This document shows positions 6,321 to 10,022 of a stretch of DNA of 10,022 nucleotides, one piece after another (the first letter of the stretch is position 1; each line of letters begins with the position of its first letter). The stretch is from DYFC01 sp041658585 (GTDB lineage: Bacteria; Nitrospirota; Thermodesulfovibrionia; Thermodesulfovibrionales; SM23-35). The position numbers were made by a program, and so were the translations under genes. A model generated the notes under the pieces. That model made no database searches and had not been told where the DNA came from. It saw nothing but the letters and a program-made list of their open reading frames with translations. The stretch is from assembly GCA_041658585.1 (NCBI GenBank), contig JBAZZX010000069.1, forward strand, positions 1 through 10,022. The letters run 5' to 3'.

Positions 6321-6992
6321 CTATCGAACAGGTATCAAATCACAAAAGTAAAAACGGTTATCTCGCAAAACGATGTCTCCCATTGTAAATGCTATCCTTT
6401 CTCGGAATATCGGTCCATCGTATACAAATGAATGAAATTCTCCATTTTCACCACAAGGATCAACGGTAGAGGGAAGTTCAGATAAAAATTGCTCCTCAAA
6501 GACTCTACCCACAAATTTTTTGTCGAGAACATTTGAGTCAACACAAGTAACAACCGCCTTGAAACCCAAATCTATGAATGTATGTGCAAGCTCGGTAGTA
6601 TCCCTTTTCCATATAGGGAATATCCCTTTCATATCTACCTTCGATAGATTGTCTTCTCGATACTTTCTTAAATCTTCCAAAAAGATGTCTCCAAAAACTA
6701 CAGAGGGAACACCGGTCGCCCGATATTTTATCAGAGCTTCTTGCATTTTAGATTCATATTCTTCATTAGAAGTGTTTTTGGAAATGAATACTTTCTCAAG
6801 AGAAAGCCCCAAGGAGTCTGCTTGTCGCTCAAGCAAAATCCGTCGTACACCATGCATGCTGATTCTTTCATAGTCTTCTGTTATGGTTGTCAACAATGCA
6901 GACACTTCATAACTATGAGTCCGCTGTAGTTCGTAAAGTGCCATAGCACTATCCTTACCGCCACTCCATGTAAAAATGATTTTTTCAGCCAT
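6321..6992 (-). CDS. Dph6-type PP-loop ATPase (diphthine-ammonia ligase family)
   Basis: A 223-residue cytoplasmic protein of the adenine-nucleotide alpha-hydrolase superfamily. The PP-loop SGGKDS is at residues 10-15, MHGVRR at 46-51, the VVFGDIFLEDLR strand/helix at 98-109, PIWKRD at 126-131, and the family signature DPCGENGEFHSFVYDGP at 178-193. Archaeal and eukaryotic relatives amidate diphthine on elongation factor 2 using ATP and ammonium. Bacteria lack diphthamide, so the bacterial branch must act on another carboxylate by ATP-dependent amidation or a similar reaction. Length matches the short, single-domain bacterial form. The ATG at 6992 is preceded by GAGGT at a 7-base distance. An MnmD-type gene lies 172 bp upstream on the same strand; no functional link is shown. 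Confidence 0.88.
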   Translation of the reverse strand: MAEKIIFTWSGGKDSAMALYELQRTHSYEVSALLTTITEDYERISMHGVRRILLERQADSLGLSLEKVFISKNTSNEEYESKMQEALIKYRATGVPSVVFGDIFLEDLRKYREDNLSKVDMKGIFPIWKRDTTELAHTFIDLGFKAVVTCVDSNVLDKKFVGRVFEEQFLSELPSTVDPCGENGEFHSFVYDGPIFRERIAFTMGDIVLRDNRFYFCDLIPVR

Positions 6993-7041
6993 GTTGTACC
7001 TCTAAATATCTAATTTTTGCCATTTTCGATAACTTGTTCAC

Positions 7042-7063
7042 AAGCGAATCTATTTCGCTTTTT
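7042..7063 (+). terminator. Small hairpin followed by T tract
   Basis: AAGCGAA (7042-7048), loop TCTAT and TTCGCTT (7054-7060) are followed by TTT, which has the form of an intrinsic terminator reading to the right. No plus-strand gene ends here, however; both flanking genes read leftward. It may be fortuitous or may block antisense transcription into mnmD. Confidence 0.3.
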
Positions 7064-7164
7064 GTCCTCCCAAGAGTGGTCAGTTATGGAGGAGAAATCC
7101 TCAAAGAGTCCTAAGCAAGCCTGGCGCTGATGATCAGTATGATAAGAGGCGCTGAATGTCTGCG

Positions 7165-7863
7165 CTACAGTTTTAGCCCCTTGAGTACTGATTTTTTCCC
7201 GCCAAAACCAGGGCGCTGCTCGACGGAAAACCCCGCAGCGATAAGTCCCCGTCTTACGGCTCCGGCAACAGTATAGGTGGCACAGGTCCCACCGGTCACT
7301 GTTTTTTCTCCAATCGCCATAAGAAGTTCATGCCGCCACATGGCAGGGTTTTTCTTTGGTCCATGACCATCCAGAAACCATGCGTCACAGGGAATTGTGA
7401 GTGCATGGACCATTTCGAGGGCCTCGCCAATCCAGAGATTCAAGGTCAGGATGCCAAAAGGCCGGGTGAGGTGCATCTGGTGCCACCCCGGTCTGGAAAT
7501 TTCGACGCGGCTGTAGGTCCGGACAAGCAGATCAATAAGCGGACCGGCCTCTGTTCTGAATCCACCGAGAATGGACGCCATTCGCTCAAAAGTGACCGGA
7601 TGCAGTTCAACGGAATTGTAGGTAATCGCTATATCCGTGATGCCGCAATTGTCCAGAAAATCCATGAGGGCAATGAGTAGACGGCCCGCGCCGAAGCCTG
7701 TTTCACCTATTCTGAATTCTTTTCTACCCGGCCCTGTGGCAGAAAGGATATCCATGATGCCGGTACCCCGAAAAAAGACGTGCTTCGCTTCTTCAATTGC
7801 ATTGACCACATCAAAATAGCGGTCGTCATAATGTTCGTTCACAAGATAGGGAGGAATCTGCAC
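7165..7863 (-). CDS. mnmD: MnmD-type tRNA 5-(aminomethyl)-2-thiouridine34 methyltransferase, N-terminus possibly clipped
   Basis: A 232-residue stand-alone relative of the methyltransferase half of MnmC (Methyltransf_30). Signatures in order: YDDRYFDVVNAIEEAKHVFF at 12-31 (the FDDxYFS...EEaxyVFL region), ETGFGAG at 54-60 (SAM loop), SVELHP at 84-89, GEALE at 146-150, the catalytic segment DAWFLDGHGPKKNPAMW at 160-176, TYTVAGAVRRGLIAAGF at 197-212 and PGFGGKK at 218-224. The enzyme would convert nm5(s2)U34 to mnm5(s2)U34 in tRNAs after MnmE/MnmG. The oxidase half is absent, as in other stand-alone MnmD. The only in-frame start is GTG at 7863. No Shine-Dalgarno precedes it and an in-frame TGA lies 15 bp upstream inside the repeat that begins at 7867. 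The usual first 10 or so residues are therefore missing, and expression is uncertain. Confidence 0.82.
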   Translation of the reverse strand: MQIPPYLVNEHYDDRYFDVVNAIEEAKHVFFRGTGIMDILSATGPGRKEFRIGETGFGAGRLLIALMDFLDNCGITDIAITYNSVELHPVTFERMASILGGFRTEAGPLIDLLVRTYSRVEISRPGWHQMHLTRPFGILTLNLWIGEALEMVHALTIPCDAWFLDGHGPKKNPAMWRHELLMAIGEKTVTGGTCATYTVAGAVRRGLIAAGFSVEQRPGFGGKKSVLKGLKL

Positions 7864-7866
7864 GAT

Positions 7867-8069
7867 CAGATCAATTCAGGGACAAATCCCGCATTTCGGG
7901 ATCCGTTGTCCCAGGCATCCCTGAGGGGGGTCGTTTTGCAAGCGGAGCAGACCAGTGTTGATCTTCCGTAAGTCATGAGCCATTGTAACATGGGAAAGGA
8001 AAAAAAAATTGTGGGGCGGAGGAGGAAAATGGAAAAAGGACAGGCTGCTTTAATACACCCGGTTCGCTC
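7867..8069 (+). repeat. Dispersed 203-bp repeat, copy 2
   Basis: The partner of 3016-3217, same orientation. Nested palindromes are better preserved here: TCAGGGA (7876-7882) with TCCCTGA (7918-7924), GGGACAA (7879-7885) with TTGTCCC (7906-7912), and an inner hairpin ATCCCG-CATTT-CGGGAT (7886-7902). The GGGA bases can pair with either partner, so two alternative folds exist. The left edge is 4 bp from the start of mnmD, and the right edge runs into a REP palindrome and RAYT fragment. Confidence 0.85.
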
Positions 8070-8079
8070 GGCCGAGTCT

Positions 8080-8108
8080 GTAGGGGCGGGTTTAAAACCC
8101 GCCCCTAC
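8080..8108. repeat. REP-like perfect palindrome
   Basis: Arms GTAGGGGCGGGTTT and AAACCCGCCCCTAC (14 bp each) flank a single A. Read on the minus strand it encodes part of VGAGFKPAPT. GC-rich palindromes of this form are widespread as REP/BIME elements in several bacterial lineages and are mobilised by RAYT transposases, a fragment of which is fused to it here. Confidence 0.8.
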
Positions 8109-8183
8109 ATTAATATTTAAACCGGCCACCACATTGTTGTTAATCACAATAATGCAATGGATGTGATCCGGCATAATTAAAAG
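8080..8183 (-). pseudogene. Fragment of a REP-associated tyrosine transposase (RAYT, Y1 family)
   Basis: The minus strand reads SLLIMPDHIHCIIVINNN followed by VVAGLNINVGAGFKPAPT. MPDHIH(C/G)IIVI is the HUH metal-binding motif of Y1/RAYT transposases (two His coordinating the metal, preceded by a VMPDHIH strand). Only about 35 residues remain. The N-terminal part and the catalytic tyrosine helix are absent, and an in-frame TAG precedes it at 8187-8189. The reading frame runs directly through the REP palindrome and then into the dispersed repeat, where similarity ends. It is a dead remnant, a scar of past REP/RAYT activity. Confidence 0.7.
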
Positions 8184-8186
8184 GGA

Positions 8187-8366
8187 CTATATATATCGGG
8201 GTGCATCTTTTGTTTCCTCATAGTATGCTTCAACACCTACTGTCTTCATCCGATTATTTATTTTTATCCATCTCTCTTTGAGATTAGGGTCAAAATTTGT
8301 TTTTTCACATTTCACACAGTTTAAACCACATGGGGAAAGACATTTTATTATTTCAGCGTATTGCAT
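8187..8366 (-). pseudogene. Truncated DUF3795-like cysteine-rich protein
   Basis: A 59-residue frame from the ATG at 8366. MQYAEIIKCLSPCGLNC, with Cys13, Cys17 and Cys20 in SPCGLNCVKC, is the characteristic N-terminus of DUF3795 proteins (S-P-C-G-L-x-C-x-x-C). Those proteins are normally about 100-150 residues long with further Cys pairs towards the C-terminus. Here the frame stops at TAG (8187) right where RAYT sequence begins in the same frame, so the gene appears to have been cut by the insertion. A weak GAAGAAG lies before the ATG. DUF3795 has no established function; a metal or Fe-S site is likely. Confidence 0.6.
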
Positions 8367-8470
8367 ATTTTCTTCTTCAAACAAGATTGTTTTGCCTCAA
8401 GAACAGGACTGCCAAGCTCTTTAAAAAACTTCCTGGTGCACATGAAATTCTTAACTATTTCTAAACTCAT
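8348..8470 (-). CDS. Small ORF of unknown function, 40 residues
   Basis: The ATG at 8470 is preceded by AAGGAG at a 7-base distance, a strong ribosome binding site. The product begins MSLEIVKNFMCTRKFFKELG and is basic, with three cysteines and no signal peptide. Its end overlaps the start of the DUF3795-like frame by 19 bp in a different frame, suggesting translational coupling. It could instead be the 5' piece of one longer decayed gene. I do not recognise a family. Confidence 0.4.
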   Translation of the reverse strand: MSLEIVKNFMCTRKFFKELGSPVLEAKQSCLKKKICNTLK

Positions 8471-8729
8471 CTTTCAACTCCTTACTTATGTTCCTACTTG
8501 ATCTTAAACCTTTAAGCTTGGCTGAGATTACCATTAATAACATTTTATTATGAGATTGCCGTTTTGTAAAGGCAATCGATTTCACATAGATTTTTAATGA
8601 CGCAATTCTTTAACTATGAGTACCTTTCATTTTGTGATAAAATATTATTGTAAGGATTTTAGGAAAAACGATGCCCAATCCGTCGAAGTATAGATCTTTG
8701 ACGGAAGGAAAGAAAGGAGAAGGCAACAT
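8471..8729. other. Intergenic region between divergent genes
   Basis: The stretch is AT-rich. It contains an inverted repeat GATTGCC (8554-8560) / GGCAATC (8571-8577) with a 10-nt loop but no T tract, and AT-rich hexamers (TATTAT 8643-8648, TAAAAT 8638-8643) that could serve as a -10 for the rightward gene. No convincing -35 was found. Confidence 0.35.
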
Positions 8730-9812
8730 ATGAAAAGGTCGCTTTACATAAGCAGTATAACTATTGTTATTGTTTTGCTTTTGTTACCGGTAATGATTCA
8801 TGCACAATCTCAGCAGACGACAACAAAAGCCCCCCCTCCGATAGAGCAGCCGCTTGTCCGTGAAGGTAACTTCGCAGTCAAACTTGTCTTTGCATTTGCC
8901 CTGGGAGTTACCGAAGACGAGGTTGAAGCAGAGAATCTGTTAAGCTCGGCTGGAATCACACCTCGAAACGGATGGATTGCCGACTACCCTGTCACTCCCG
9001 ATATAATGGGTGAGATATGGGGATCAATTAGTGATGCAGTGGATTCCCAAAAGTTATCAATGGCTAAGGATGAGGCTTTGAGGAGGTTTCAGGACGCCAA
9101 AGTTGACGTTGGTTTAACGATTAGAACTTATACATCCGGTGAACCCCATGAAATTAATGCAAGTTCCGCGTATCCCGAAACTTCCGTAATAAACAACTAC
9201 TATTATAATCAGGGACCTCCGATAGTCACGTACTATGCTCCTCCACCTGATTATTATTACCTGTATGCGTGGGTTCCCTCTCCGTTCTGGTGGTATGATT
9301 TTTGGTTCCCGGGATTTTTCATTCTGAATGATTTCCATAGAACAGTCCACTTTCACCAAAGGTATGAATTCGTCTCGAATCATTTTAATGATTCCAGACA
9401 TCACAGGGTCCATAGAATCGATCCAATAGACAGATTTCATGGAAGGACATTTGGAGGGATAGGCGCTCCAAGATCAAATAAATTTATTCCCACCGGGGTC
9501 AACAAAGGCGCCGAGTCTATCTTTAATCGTAACAGAACATCTCCCCCGCCATCGGGTAGCAGAACAATCGGTCGGCCTTCAGGCGGTAAGAATTTCAGTC
9601 AACCATCGGGTGGTAGAGCAATCAGTCGGCCTTCAGGCGGTAAGAATTTCAGTCAACCATCGGGTAGTAGAGCAATCAGTCCGCCTTCAGGCGGTAAGAG
9701 TTTCAGTCAACCATCGGGTAGTAGAGCAATTAGTCCGCCTTCAGGCGGCAGGTCATCCGGCCCTCAACGGGATGGTAGAACGGGTCCTCCTGATGGAAGC
9801 GGGAGAAGATAA
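8730..9812 (+). CDS. Secreted aromatic/His-rich protein with C-terminal 18-residue tandem repeats
   Basis: A 360-residue protein with a strong ribosome binding site (AAAGGAG, 10 bases before ATG). Residues 1-25 are a signal peptide (MKRSLYISSITIVIVLLLLPVMIHA, cut before QS). Residues 46-100 (FAVKLVFAFALGVTEDEVEA...GITPRNGWIADYPVTPDI) resemble a single S-layer-homology-like fold with an ALGV...GI-P-x-x-GW pattern. Residues 150-200 are extremely aromatic (NNYYYNQGPP, YYAPPPDYYYLYAWVPSPFWWYDFWFPGFF), followed by a His/Arg-rich stretch (HFHQRYEFVSNHFNDSRHH). Residues 274-341 are Ser/Gly/Pro repeats, followed by a Gly-rich tail. The layout suggests an exported surface, matrix or envelope protein; the His-rich part might bind metal. 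The function is not known to me. Confidence 0.85.
   Translation: MKRSLYISSITIVIVLLLLPVMIHAQSQQTTTKAPPPIEQPLVREGNFAVKLVFAFALGVTEDEVEAENLLSSAGITPRNGWIADYPVTPDIMGEIWGSISDAVDSQKLSMAKDEALRRFQDAKVDVGLTIRTYTSGEPHEINASSAYPETSVINNYYYNQGPPIVTYYAPPPDYYYLYAWVPSPFWWYDFWFPGFFILNDFHRTVHFHQRYEFVSNHFNDSRHHRVHRIDPIDRFHGRTFGGIGAPRSNKFIPTGVNKGAESIFNRNRTSPPPSGSRTIGRPSGGKNFSQPSGGRAISRPSGGKNFSQPSGSRAISPPSGGKSFSQPSGSRAISPPSGGRSSGPQRDGRTGPPDGSGRR
9549..9752 (+). repeat. 54-bp tandem repeat, 3.8 copies, within the secreted protein gene
   Basis: Units start at 9549, 9603, 9657 and 9711 (the last about 42 bp). Each encodes PSG(S/G)R(A/T)I(S/G)xPSGGK(N/S)FSQ, which itself divides into two related half-units beginning PSG. 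Copies differ at few bases, so the array is recent or homogenised and its copy number is likely to vary by slippage or recombination. Confidence 0.95.
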
Positions 9813-10022
9813 CCATCTATAGCGGATTAGTTTTTCTTCCGATATTGTGTGACAGGCAAAATATTAATTTTAAGTATGGACTATCCTCCACTAACTAGAG
9901 TCTGTGTATAAAGTCCCGGTTTTCTGATTTACAGATGCAAATCCACACCCGGTGTCTTTCATTTTTTTAAACTTTGTTGAATGTTTGTTAAAATCATACG
10001 TCGCATCAGCATTTTCAATGAT

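Noticed and set aside
7866..8174. A 102-codon minus-strand frame taken as one intact gene
   Set aside because: Only its first 35 or so residues look like a RAYT transposase. The remainder is translated REP and dispersed repeat, so it is a fragment, not a functional gene.
9549..9752. Regular direct repeats considered as a CRISPR array
   Set aside because: The repeats are contiguous, in frame with a secreted protein and have no unique spacers.
9900..10000. ACACCCGGTGT followed by a T run as a terminator for the last gene
   Set aside because: The arms leave only one base for a loop, so no hairpin of useful stability can form as written.

Overview
The window reads like a chromosomal accessory stretch of a free-living, probably anaerobic Gram-negative bacterium with moderate GC. 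A Desulfobacterota- or Nitrospirota-type genome is my best guess. The hints are a REP-like palindrome that encodes VGAGFKPAPT inside the remnant of a REP-associated tyrosine transposase, a cobalamin-binding radical SAM enzyme resembling hopanoid methylases, a BrnA-type orphan antitoxin, and secreted proteins rich in aromatic residues. No phage, CRISPR array or rRNA is visible. The lineage is an inference.

Layout. 1-108 (+) is the tail of a gene entering from the left. It converges on, and overlaps by 11 bp, a SAM-dependent methyltransferase (98-823, -). Upstream of that lies tRNA-Leu(UAG) (887-971, -) with an encoded CCA and a plausible promoter. Next comes a two-gene export operon on the minus strand: a small lipoprotein (2447-2848) followed by a secreted protein of the zinc-dependent phospholipase C / S1-P1 nuclease superfamily (1259-2407). 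A 202-bp dispersed repeat (3016-3217) and an AT-rich gene-free spacer (3218-3709) separate it from the next block. That block is TetR regulator (5373-5981/5999), cobalamin-binding radical SAM enzyme (4001-5376), then orphan BrnA-like RHH protein (3710-3943), all on the minus strand. The first two overlap by ATGA. The radical SAM gene carries a one-base frameshift near 5286-5291. A perfect 16-bp palindrome covers the first possible start of tetR and is a good candidate operator.

The right half holds a Dph6-type PP-loop ATPase (6321-6992, -) and a stand-alone MnmD-type tRNA methyltransferase (7165-7863, -). The 5' edge of mnmD is 4 bp from a second copy of the 202-bp repeat (7867-8069). That copy is followed by a REP palindrome, a RAYT fragment and a truncated DUF3795-like gene, which together look like an insertion scar about 320 bp long. 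A short ORF with a good ribosome binding site precedes the DUF3795 fragment. The last gene (8730-9812, +) encodes a secreted protein with an aromatic/His-rich centre and a C-terminal 18-residue tandem repeat.

The most interesting signals are the HpnR-like radical SAM/TetR pair, the paired dispersed repeat with nested palindromes, and the scar that damaged or reset the starts and ends of two genes. I see no convincing new multi-gene defence or mobile system. The window looks like ordinary accessory chromosome reshaped by REP/RAYT-type elements.
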